Source: Patescibacteria group bacterium
GTDB taxonomy: Bacteria; Patescibacteria; Microgenomatia; Levybacterales; UBA12049
Length of the DNA stretch: 17,928 bases
Direction of reading: 5' to 3'
Assembly (NCBI GenBank): GCA_023381035.1
Contig: JAMCTK010000015.1
Location: 1-17,928 of the forward strand
Each line of letters starts with the position of its first letter. Positions within the stretch are counted from its first letter, which is position 1. Positions 1-6,923 of this stretch are shown here, in pieces. Both the position numbers and the translations under genes were made by a program. The notes beneath the pieces were generated by a model that was not told the origin of the DNA, searched no databases, and saw nothing but the letters and a program-made list of their open reading frames with translations.

Positions 1-1
1 T

Positions 2-247
2 GTTGCTTATCGTGGAATTCACCTCGAAAAGTTTGATGGAAGACGCAGCCTATACGATCGTGATGAGCTGAAACAGATTCAAGAAATACTTAGAAAGCTC
101 TACGAAGACGACAAAATAAGACTTGAGTTTGTTTTTTTAGATTGGCCTGATCCTAAAGAGGCTCGAAAAAGAGACTACGCAAAAATTGCAATCGAGGATC
201 TACTGAAGGTATCTAAGCGAGACCCGTTAGATGTACTAGATCTCTAG
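2..247 (+). CDS. 3' fragment of an unrecognised protein (start outside window)
   Basis: An open frame runs in from the left edge for 81 codons to the TAG at 245-247. The peptide begins VAYRGIHLEKFDGRRSLYDR and ends KRDPLDVLDL. It is highly charged, has no membrane segment and shows no motif I recognise. Its first nine residues nearly match VAYRGIHVE, which lies inside the primase gene just downstream. At the DNA level, bases 1-21 are identical to 1994-2014, and looser similarity with a one-base gap continues to about base 36; after that the two sequences are unrelated. The fragment may be the tail of a partial paralogue, or an assembly-edge artefact. It reads in the same direction as the primase and ends 64 bases before its chosen start. 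Confidence 0.55.
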   Translation, partial: VAYRGIHLEKFDGRRSLYDRDELKQIQEILRKLYEDDKIRLEFVFLDWPDPKEARKRDYAKIAIEDLLKVSKRDPLDVLDL

Positions 248-262
248 AAATTTTTGCTTTCA

Positions 263-294
263 CTCTGGGCATAATTTTTTAGTTGTGCCCAGAG
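263..294 (+). other. Hairpin upstream of the primase gene
   Basis: The arms CTCTGGGCATAA (263-274) and TTGTGCCCAGAG (283-294) pair over 12 bp with one T-G wobble and an 8-base loop. No U-run follows on either strand, so it does not look like a standard intrinsic terminator. It sits directly before the weak GAGAG ribosome-binding site (296-300) of the primase and contains the rejected GTG start at 285. It could be an operator or a leader structure. Confidence 0.5.
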
Positions 295-311
295 CTGAGA
301 GTAAAAGTAAT

Positions 312-3131
312 ATGAACAATTTAGATTTTAAACAAACCATGGAAGAAGTAAAAGAGAGAATTGATATTGTCCAGGTTATTGGAAAATATCTAAAGCTCAA
401 TAATCATAATCAGGCGTTGTGTCCTTTCCATGAAGAAAAAACACCAAGCTTTTCTGTAAATTCAAAATGTCAGTATTTTTATTGTTTCGGTTGCGGAGCC
501 AGCGGGGACGTAATTTCTTTTATCCAGAAATATGAGAAAAAGGAGTTTTGGGAGGTATTTACTGACTTAGCTCATCAAGTTGGGGTTGATATAGGAGATT
601 ATTCGCAGGAGGACAAACAAAAATTAAAGGAAGAAGCGATAATTGAAGATATTCTCCAGGAGACAGTTACTTTTTACCACAATAGCCTCACACAAGAAGT
701 CAAAGATTATCTAGTTAATGATAGAAAGCTTACAGAGGAAACTATAAATCAGTTTAAGATTGGGTTTGCTAATGGCGAACTTAGGAAACATTTATTAGAT
801 GATTGCAAATTTTCTGCTGATTTGTGTATCAAAGCAGGGGCACTAAAAGATACTAATAGATCTGTAAAAGATTATTTTTATCAAAGGATAATATTGCCTA
901 ACTTAAGGCGAGGAAAAGTTGCTTATATTTCAGGCAGAAGTATAGACGATACCGAACCCAAATACCTTCATCTTAAAGGTGAACAAAAGTATCTTTATAA
1001 CGAAGAAGCAATTAATAACGAAGTAGTATTTATAGTTGAGGGCATATTCGATTGCCTGTCTTTAAATCAACTTGGCTATAATGTTGTCTCTCTTTTATCT
1101 TCCCACCTTAAAGCAGATTACTTGAACAAATTTTCTAAGTGTAAAACTATATACATTTGCTTGGACGGAGATGAGGCTGGACAAAAAGCAACGATAAAAC
1201 TTGGCGAGGTATTTTTAGACAAAGCCAAGGTTATAAAATTGCCAGATAATTTAGATCCGAATGATTATTTCAAAGATCATACAAAAGAAGAGTTTGAAGA
1301 GTTGATTAACTCTGCTCCCGATTTTATTCAGTCTCAACTGGAAGCAATCCCAAGAGATACAGATAAAGTAGAATTACCTAAAAAATTAGAGATTATCCTT
1401 GGTTATCTTGCAAAACTTGATAAAGCTACTTGCGAGGCTTATTTATCTTCCAGAATAAAACACTATTTTAATTTGAAAAATGATGATATTGAAGGCTATA
1501 GACAACTTATAAAGCAGTATCAGAAAACACAGCAAGCAGAAATTAAAGGTGAGGAAATTAGTTTACTACCGGAAAAATATACTGCTGATTTTGAGAATTT
1601 AGTGGATGTTGCCCAATATAAAGGAACGCCAGTTTTTCTAATCAAAGAGGATAATAAGCTTGTTATAAAAGGAAGATATGAATTAGAAGGAGCCTTGTTG
1701 CTTCCTCCTCCCAAAGAACAAATCCCTTGGTTATTAGCTGATGCTGGAAAGGTTGTAAGTACTTACGAACTTGAGCAGGATTTATCTCAAAACGAGGTTG
1801 ATGAAAAGCTTTATGATGACTTGTTGGAATACCACAAAAGCATCTCTCAACTTCCAGATGATAGCTATTATGATTTACTGGCAGCTTGGGATTTTCATAC
1901 ATATTGCCTTGAGCAAACTGAATACACGCCGATTATTTGTCTTTTTGCGGTTCCAGAACGTGGCAAAAGTAGAACTGGCAAGGGAATGATATATGTTGCT
2001 TATCGTGGAATTCATGTCGAAAGTTTGAGAGATCCATATTTAGTAAGAGTGGCAAATGATCTAAACGCTACGCTCTTTTTTGATGTTAAAGATATTTGGA
2101 AAAAAGCTGAAAAAGAGAAAAGCGAGGATATTTTACTTCACCGATTTGAAAAAGGTGCAAGAGTACCAAGGGTTTTATATCCAGAAAAAGGAGCACACAA
2201 AGACATCGTTTATTATAAAATCTTTGGTTCAACTGTTATTGCAACAAATGAAGGAGTTCATCATATTTTAGAGACTAGAGCAATCCAAATAAATATGCCT
2301 GAAACAGATAGACATTTTGAGAATACTGTTACGCCAGAGAAAGCCTTAGCCCTTAAAGAAAGACTAATTGCATACCGAGCACGTCATTTATACGAGCAAC
2401 TTCCTGATGTTTTTAAACCTGCCAATGGAAGACTTGGTGATATTTTGCGTCCTCTCTACCAAATTATAAAAGCGATCAAACCAGAAAGAGAAGATTCATT
2501 TTTACAACTCATTAAAACTTTAGAGAAAGAACGGATGATTGAAAAATCTGACTCACTTGAAGCTCAAATATTACTTGTTGTTACAGGCTTACAATCACAA
2601 GTTGAGAGAGGAGTTCTTCCTGTCAAATTAATTACAGATACCATAAACGAAAGTAAACAAGACGAATATAAATTTAGCTATCAGCGTATTGGTCGAAGAC
2701 TTAATGCGTTGGGTTTTAAGAAAGCCAAAACTGCTGATGGAAGCTCTGCAATTATATGGGACGGTAATCTGTTAGAGCGAGTTAAACAAAGGTATGGTGT
2801 TGGAGAAACACCAGAAACGTCAGAAATACCAGATTCATCAAGTGAAGGAGATGGAATTACTGACCATTCTGATAATACTGGTGTTTTATCTAAGGCTAAC
2901 GGAGAAAGTGTAAAGTATATTACTGATAAGCAATTAATGGATCAAGAAGATTTTTTAAGAAAAGCATTGATATTCCTCGATAAAAATACACCTGAATACG
3001 AGGAAAAGTATAAAGAGTGGTTTGCTTTAAGGGAGGAAGGATTGCGGAGAAAATTATTTGAAAATTTTGTTCCAACAAACCAGCAAGAATTGGCATTTAG
3101 CGAAGGAGGAAATTCAGATGCAGCCGAATGA
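312..3131 (+). CDS. DnaG-like primase fused to a AAA+ ATPase and winged helix (phage/plasmid type)
   Basis: This large replication protein probably makes primers and remodels DNA for a mobile element. Residues 1-95 form a CHC2 zinc finger with ligands C37, H40, C58 and C61. A TOPRIM core follows, with the EGxxD motif at E243-D247 and DGDEAG at 285-290. The second half holds a P-loop ATPase. Its Walker A is degenerate, AVPERGKS (546-553), with Ala for the first Gly. A Walker B-like FFD ends at D591, and a sensor-like STVIATNE comes later. A winged helix (GRRLNALGF) and an acidic tail close the protein. I chose ATG 312 over GTG 285 because the GTG lies inside a hairpin and MNNLDFKQ gives a normal DnaG N-terminus. 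At about 939 aa it is much longer than cellular DnaG and lacks the DnaB-binding C-terminal domain. It overlaps the next gene by 14 bases. Confidence 0.85.
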   Translation: MNNLDFKQTMEEVKERIDIVQVIGKYLKLNNHNQALCPFHEEKTPSFSVNSKCQYFYCFGCGASGDVISFIQKYEKKEFWEVFTDLAHQVGVDIGDYSQEDKQKLKEEAIIEDILQETVTFYHNSLTQEVKDYLVNDRKLTEETINQFKIGFANGELRKHLLDDCKFSADLCIKAGALKDTNRSVKDYFYQRIILPNLRRGKVAYISGRSIDDTEPKYLHLKGEQKYLYNEEAINNEVVFIVEGIFDCLSLNQLGYNVVSLLSSHLKADYLNKFSKCKTIYICLDGDEAGQKATIKLGEVFLDKAKVIKLPDNLDPNDYFKDHTKEEFEELINSAPDFIQSQLEAIPRDTDKVELPKKLEIILGYLAKLDKATCEAYLSSRIKHYFNLKNDDIEGYRQLIKQYQKTQQAEIKGEEISLLPEKYTADFENLVDVAQYKGTPVFLIKEDNKLVIKGRYELEGALLLPPPKEQIPWLLADAGKVVSTYELEQDLSQNEVDEKLYDDLLEYHKSISQLPDDSYYDLLAAWDFHTYCLEQTEYTPIICLFAVPERGKSRTGKGMIYVAYRGIHVESLRDPYLVRVANDLNATLFFDVKDIWKKAEKEKSEDILLHRFEKGARVPRVLYPEKGAHKDIVYYKIFGSTVIATNEGVHHILETRAIQINMPETDRHFENTVTPEKALALKERLIAYRARHLYEQLPDVFKPANGRLGDILRPLYQIIKAIKPEREDSFLQLIKTLEKERMIEKSDSLEAQILLVVTGLQSQVERGVLPVKLITDTINESKQDEYKFSYQRIGRRLNALGFKKAKTADGSSAIIWDGNLLERVKQRYGVGETPETSEIPDSSSEGDGITDHSDNTGVLSKANGESVKYITDKQLMDQEDFLRKALIFLDKNTPEYEEKYKEWFALREEGLRRKLFENFVPTNQQELAFSEGGNSDAAE

Positions 3132-3681
3132 CTTAGTTTTAGAACCGATTGTTTCGTCAAATCCAGCAGACAGATTACCAGAAGAGACAAGAGGGCAAAT
3201 TCAGCAAATTTGCAAAGATCCAGTTATCGAAGAAAAGCGGAAGCTACGACACAGAGAGGTAATGCAACATAATACTAACGCTTTAAAAACTGGTGAATTT
3301 TCCAAAAACCATCCAGTGCCAGAGTTTATTTATGCCTATTTTAATTTTTTAGACGAACTACAGCTTAAAGAAACAGAAGAGGTTAGAGAAGCGATGGTTA
3401 AACTGGTTATAGATAACTTCAAACGAATTGAATTATCTAAGCATGTTGAAATAGCGAAAGGAGGTGAACAGGATACTAATTTATCCAGGTTAATTAAGGA
3501 AACATTCTATATGTTGAATGTGCTTTTGTTTCCTAACGGATTACCCAATCTTATTGGTAATCAAATGAATACCCAAATTAATCTGGGAACAATAAATCAG
3601 TTAAATGAAGATGAGCGACAAACAGCACTCTCAATCATTGCAGACGCTCTTGCAAGAGCTAAAGGAGAAACTAAAAAATAG
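3118..3681 (+). CDS. Unrecognised 187-aa protein of the mobile element
   Basis: I do not recognise this protein. The ATG at 3118 is chosen over an upstream ATG at 3058 because a perfect AGGAGG (3105-3110) sits seven bases before it, and this start gives only a 14-base overlap with the primase. The product is soluble, with a charged N-terminal half (EEKRKLRHREVMQHN), a predicted helical middle (FIYAYFNFLDELQLKETEEV) and a Q/N-rich stretch near residues 150-165. No signal peptide or membrane segment is visible. It lies between a phage-type primase and a terminase ATPase and overlaps the latter by 77 bases. By position it could be a terminase small subunit or adaptor, but no sequence motif supports that. 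Confidence 0.7.
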   Translation: MQPNDLVLEPIVSSNPADRLPEETRGQIQQICKDPVIEEKRKLRHREVMQHNTNALKTGEFSKNHPVPEFIYAYFNFLDELQLKETEEVREAMVKLVIDNFKRIELSKHVEIAKGGEQDTNLSRLIKETFYMLNVLLFPNGLPNLIGNQMNTQINLGTINQLNEDERQTALSIIADALARAKGETKK

Positions 3682-4567
3682 TCCCTCCGAACTCTACGAG
3701 TATCATCTCAAAGAATACCGGTGGTTTATAGAGCGACCAAAACGCTTACAAACCTATGAACACAGACCTATTCCAATTAGAGAGTGGATTGATGCCCTTT
3801 ACGGAAGCGGACTGAAAAAAATTATCAGACCAAAAATTAGGGAAGTGTTAATTGAGATATTTAACGAGCCAGGAAAATATGACGAGGTGGTAATTATTGG
3901 AGGCATAGGAATAGGTAAATCCTTTTTGAGCGGTGCAGGAGTAGCGTATTTAATCCATAGACTTTTATGTTTGAAAAACCCTAAGCAGCACTTTGGACTT
4001 GCTGGTTCAGTACCAATAGCAATAATGAATATGTCTGTTAACGCTTTACAGGCAAAAACAGTAGTTTTTGGTCAAATCGTTGATGCTGTTAAAGCTCCTT
4101 GGTTTAAGATTAACAATTATCTTCCAGATCCAAACATCAAAAGTCAATTAAAATTGCCTAAAAACATTGAAGTTATCCCAGGTAATTCCCAGGATACATA
4201 TTTTGTGGGATATGATTTATTTTCTGGAATTCTAGACGAGGGAGCATGGCATGAAGTAACTGATGAAAAAGACTATGCAGAAGAGGGCTATAATGCTATG
4301 CAAAGGAGGATTAAATCCAGATTTCCAGGTAAAGGAATGCTTTTTATTATTACTTCTCCCCGTTATGTCGATGACTTTGTAGAGCGAAAATTTAAGGAGG
4401 CTGAAACAAATCCCAGAATTTATGCTAAACGTATTCGTTCTTGGGAGTCCTTACCTAAAGACTTTGATACCTCTTCTTATTTCTACTTTGATCCTGATAA
4501 AAACATTATTTATGATGAAAGCAAAATGACTACGGAACTATACAAGGTTCTTGAAAAGAAAGGTTAA
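3605..4567 (+). CDS. Terminase large subunit-like ATPase, apparently without nuclease domain
   Basis: In phages this family drives DNA packaging. Visible motifs are Walker A GGIGIGKS (residues 99-106), Walker B LFSGILDE ending at D211-E212, and a motif III-like LFIITSPRY. The stretch GNSQDTYFVGYDLFSGILDE is typical of terminase ATPases. A full large subunit is usually about 450-600 aa, with a C-terminal RNase H-like nuclease. This one ends at 320 aa, shortly after the conserved SWE linker, and no continuation is seen in any frame. The start is uncertain: ATG 3605 and ATG 3611 both lie within the upstream gene and lack a clear ribosome-binding site. The gene is the last of the mobile-element block; metal-resistance genes follow. 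It may be a decayed prophage gene or a repurposed ATPase. Confidence 0.75.
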   Translation: MKMSDKQHSQSLQTLLQELKEKLKNSPSELYEYHLKEYRWFIERPKRLQTYEHRPIPIREWIDALYGSGLKKIIRPKIREVLIEIFNEPGKYDEVVIIGGIGIGKSFLSGAGVAYLIHRLLCLKNPKQHFGLAGSVPIAIMNMSVNALQAKTVVFGQIVDAVKAPWFKINNYLPDPNIKSQLKLPKNIEVIPGNSQDTYFVGYDLFSGILDEGAWHEVTDEKDYAEEGYNAMQRRIKSRFPGKGMLFIITSPRYVDDFVERKFKEAETNPRIYAKRIRSWESLPKDFDTSSYFYFDPDKNIIYDESKMTTELYKVLEKKG

Positions 4568-4624
4568 TTTAATTTTTTTTGATTAGCGTTATGGGAGGTA
4601 GAACTTTTCTTAATACTCATATTA

Positions 4625-4647
4625 ACTCAAATTTAACTATTGAACTT
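4625..4647 (+). promoter_or_regulatory. CadC/SmtB-like imperfect dyad upstream of the ArsR gene
   Basis: ACTCAAAT and TATTGAA face each other around a short A/T spacer, with TCAA at 4627-4630 and TTGA at 4640-4643. From memory this arrangement resembles the CadC-type operator of metal-responsive ArsR repressors. It lies 59 bases before the preferred ArsR start. The call rests on resemblance and position only. Confidence 0.35.
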
Positions 4648-4665
4648 CTTATGAATGACAACGTC

Positions 4666-4694
4666 TTGCCTTTCTTGTATTAGTATCATATCAT
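4666..4694 (+). promoter_or_regulatory. Possible promoter of the metal-efflux operon
   Basis: TTGCCT (4666-4671) and TATCAT (4689-4694) are separated by 17 bases and could be -35 and -10 boxes. The -10 box overlaps the left arm of the dyad at 4686-4709, as expected for a repressed promoter. Transcription would start close to ATG 4706, giving a nearly leaderless message. Confidence 0.35.
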
Positions 4695-4709
4695 TAAATA
4701 GTGATATGA
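4686..4709 (+). promoter_or_regulatory. Perfect 8-bp dyad, candidate ArsR/CmtR operator
   Basis: TCATATCA (4686-4693) and TGATATGA (4702-4709) form a perfect inverted repeat with an 8-base spacer. It spans the possible -10 box and the preferred start codon of the ArsR-family gene. Self-regulation by the encoded sensor is the simplest reading. Confidence 0.45.
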
Positions 4710-5023
4710 AATATAACTATTCTGTTGAAGCTAAATTCTTCAGAGGACTCTCTGATGCTACAAGGCTGTCTGTTCTTCTAACTCTAATTGACGGGGAGAA
4801 GACAGTGGGAGAAATAGTCGAAAAGATTCAGCAATCCCAATCAAATGTTTCCAACCACTTAAAATGTCTGTCAGACTGCGGCTTGGTAAAAAACAGAAGA
4901 GACGGAAAAAATATATATTATTCATTAAGAGATCCTAAAACCAAGAATTTGCTTAGTCTATCCCAGGAGGTTATATCTAACGTTTCAGCTGACATTGCAG
5001 CTTGCTTAAAATACAAAGGATAA
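4706..5023 (+). CDS. CmtR-like ArsR/SmtB metal-sensing repressor
   Basis: This winged-helix repressor probably releases DNA when it binds a soft metal such as Cd(II) or Pb(II). The ArsR fold is clear: LSDATRLSVLLTL, then the recognition helix SQSNVSNHLKCLSDCGLV and the wing RRDGKNIYYSL. Numbered from ATG 4706, Cys54, Cys58 and Cys100 match in spacing the three Cys ligands recalled for mycobacterial CmtR (57, 61, 102). The SNVSNHLxCLxxCGLV stretch is also CmtR-like. An in-frame ATG at 4655 would add 17 residues, including CLSC. I prefer 4706 because the candidate promoter and dyad lie between the two starts. The efflux ATPase gene begins four bases after the stop, so the pair forms a classic sensor-pump operon. 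Confidence 0.85.
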   Translation: MKYNYSVEAKFFRGLSDATRLSVLLTLIDGEKTVGEIVEKIQQSQSNVSNHLKCLSDCGLVKNRRDGKNIYYSLRDPKTKNLLSLSQEVISNVSADIAACLKYKG

Positions 5024-5027
5024 AATT

Positions 5028-6923
5028 ATGTGTAACACATCAGAAGAAAACAAATCAATCGATTACAAATGGTTTACTTTCCCCCAAATGCGAAATGCTT
5101 TAATTGCGGGAGGATTAATTGGATTTGCATTAATATTATCCAAAATTGGGATAATACCAAATTATTCCACAAACGTTATATATGTAATAGCCGCCATAAT
5201 TGGAGGCTACTATTGGATTAGGGAAGGTATAGAAGAATTAATTCACTGTAGAGAGGTAGGAATTGAACTATTGATGCTCTCAGCTGCGATTGGATCGGGT
5301 GCCTTGGGCTTATGGGAAGAAGCGGCACTTCTTGTTTTCATTTACAGTGCAGCGGAAGGATTGGAGGGCTATACTTTTGCCAAAACAAGAGCATCAATTC
5401 GGAAACTTCTTGATCTTGCCCCCAAAGAAGCACGGGTTGTGAAACATGGCCAGGAAGTACTAATTCCAGCAACAGAATTGAAAATGGGCGATATCTTTAT
5501 CATTCGACCAGGTCAATCTATGCCAACGGACGGTGTCATTATTGACGGCGACTCATGTGTGAATGAAGCGCCAGTGACAGGAGAGTCGTTACCTGTTGAA
5601 AAGAAAAAAGGGATGAAAGTATACGCAGCTACGATTAATCAAGAAGGAGTTCTAAAAGTAAAAGTCACTGCCACTTTTGCCAACAACACACTTTCTAAAA
5701 TGGTTCACATGGTCGAGGAAGCTCAGGAGAAAAAAGGTAAGTCACAGGTCTTTATCGAAAAATTTGGCAATCGCTACTCGCCTTTAGTGCTTATATTTGG
5801 TTTAGCCCTAATGCTTATACCTCCGCTTTTTGGATTACCCATTTCTTTTTGGGCAGAACGGGCAATTGTCTTTTTGGTCGCTGCAGCCCCCTGCGCCTTG
5901 GTTATGTCTACCCCGGTGGCAGTTTCGGCTGGTATAGGAATCGCTGGGAAAAATGGGGTTCTCATTAAAGGTGGCAAACATCTTGAGAATCTTGGGAAAA
6001 TTCAAGTGGTTGCATTTGACAAAACTGGGACATTGACGCTTGGCCGACCTGTGGTTACAGATATCAAGGCATTAGACGGAAATGATGGAAAAATCTTAGA
6101 ATTAGCTGCAAGTGTCGAACAACACTCGGAACATCCTTTAGCTAAGGCAGTTGTTGCTAAAGCGACTGAATTAAACATGAAACTCCATGATGTTTACGGA
6201 TTTAAAGCGCTAACAGGGGCTGGGGCTGTAGCGAAGGTTGGAGATCGGATGATACTGGTGGGGAAAGAAGAGCTGTTTGAGAACATAAATCAAGAACTAC
6301 ATTCAAAATCAGAGGCATTACTTAAGGAGGGGAAAACTGTCTTTTATATTGGCACTAACAAAAAAATGCTTGGAGCAATTGCCATTCGAGATGAAATCCG
6401 TCCCAATGCAGCCGAGGTCATTCAAAAATTACATTCCATGGATGTAAAAGTCGTAATGTTGACTGGGGATAATGAAATCACCGCCAACGCCATTTCTAAA
6501 GAGATTGGTATTGACGATGTGCGAGCTGGTTTGAAGCCGAAAGACAAATTAGTTGTCATTAATGAACTTAAAAAGGAATTTCAAGGTGTCGCTATGGTGG
6601 GAGACGGAATTAACGACACTCCCGCATTAGCAGCTGCGCCAGTTGGGATAGCTATGGGGACAGTCGGAACAGACGCCGCCATTGAGGCTGCAGATGTGGC
6701 GTTGATGGGTGATGATATTACTAAAATTGCCTATGCAGTTGAATTAGGAAGAAGATCCAAAACTATTAGTCAGCAAAACATAATATTTTCGTTATTACTA
6801 TTGGCAGTATTAATTCCTTCCGCCTTGATTGGGATTTTAACAATTACCGTTGCTGTTGTCGTCCATGAAGTTGGAGAATTGCTGGCAATTGGAAACGGAT
6901 TACGGGTTGCAAAAAATATATGA
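5028..6923 (+). CDS. P1B-type heavy-metal efflux ATPase (first of tandem pair)
   Basis: This inner-membrane pump expels divalent or soft metal ions using ATP. It has paired N-terminal helices, the actuator TGE (184-186), the membrane metal motif AAPC (A287-P288-C289), the phosphorylated Asp in DKTGT (D331), the HP motif SEHPLAKAV, and GDGIND (525-530). It lacks an N-terminal CxxC/HMA metal-binding domain, so at 631 aa it is a core-only pump. The usual CPC of Cu and Zn/Cd pumps is APC here. The last helix carries HEVGELLAIGNGLR, not the D-x-G of ZntA or the HEGGT of cobalt-type pumps, so metal preference is uncertain. AAGGA at 5016-5020 is a good ribosome-binding site. The stop overlaps the next start as ATGA. 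Confidence 0.93.
   Translation: MCNTSEENKSIDYKWFTFPQMRNALIAGGLIGFALILSKIGIIPNYSTNVIYVIAAIIGGYYWIREGIEELIHCREVGIELLMLSAAIGSGALGLWEEAALLVFIYSAAEGLEGYTFAKTRASIRKLLDLAPKEARVVKHGQEVLIPATELKMGDIFIIRPGQSMPTDGVIIDGDSCVNEAPVTGESLPVEKKKGMKVYAATINQEGVLKVKVTATFANNTLSKMVHMVEEAQEKKGKSQVFIEKFGNRYSPLVLIFGLALMLIPPLFGLPISFWAERAIVFLVAAAPCALVMSTPVAVSAGIGIAGKNGVLIKGGKHLENLGKIQVVAFDKTGTLTLGRPVVTDIKALDGNDGKILELAASVEQHSEHPLAKAVVAKATELNMKLHDVYGFKALTGAGAVAKVGDRMILVGKEELFENINQELHSKSEALLKEGKTVFYIGTNKKMLGAIAIRDEIRPNAAEVIQKLHSMDVKVVMLTGDNEITANAISKEIGIDDVRAGLKPKDKLVVINELKKEFQGVAMVGDGINDTPALAAAPVGIAMGTVGTDAAIEAADVALMGDDITKIAYAVELGRRSKTISQQNIIFSLLLLAVLIPSALIGILTITVAVVVHEVGELLAIGNGLRVAKNI

Noticed and set aside
285..311. GTG start at 285 for the primase, adding nine residues
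   Set aside because: The codon lies inside a hairpin arm with no ribosome-binding site, and ATG 312 gives a normal DnaG N-terminus.
3058..3117. Upstream ATG at 3058 for the 187-aa protein
   Set aside because: It would overlap the primase by 74 bases without a ribosome-binding site; ATG 3118 has a perfect AGGAGG.
4591..4683. 30-codon frame MGGRTFLNTHINS between the terminase and the ArsR gene
   Set aside because: It is short, has no ribosome-binding site or recognisable motif, and overlaps the candidate operator region.
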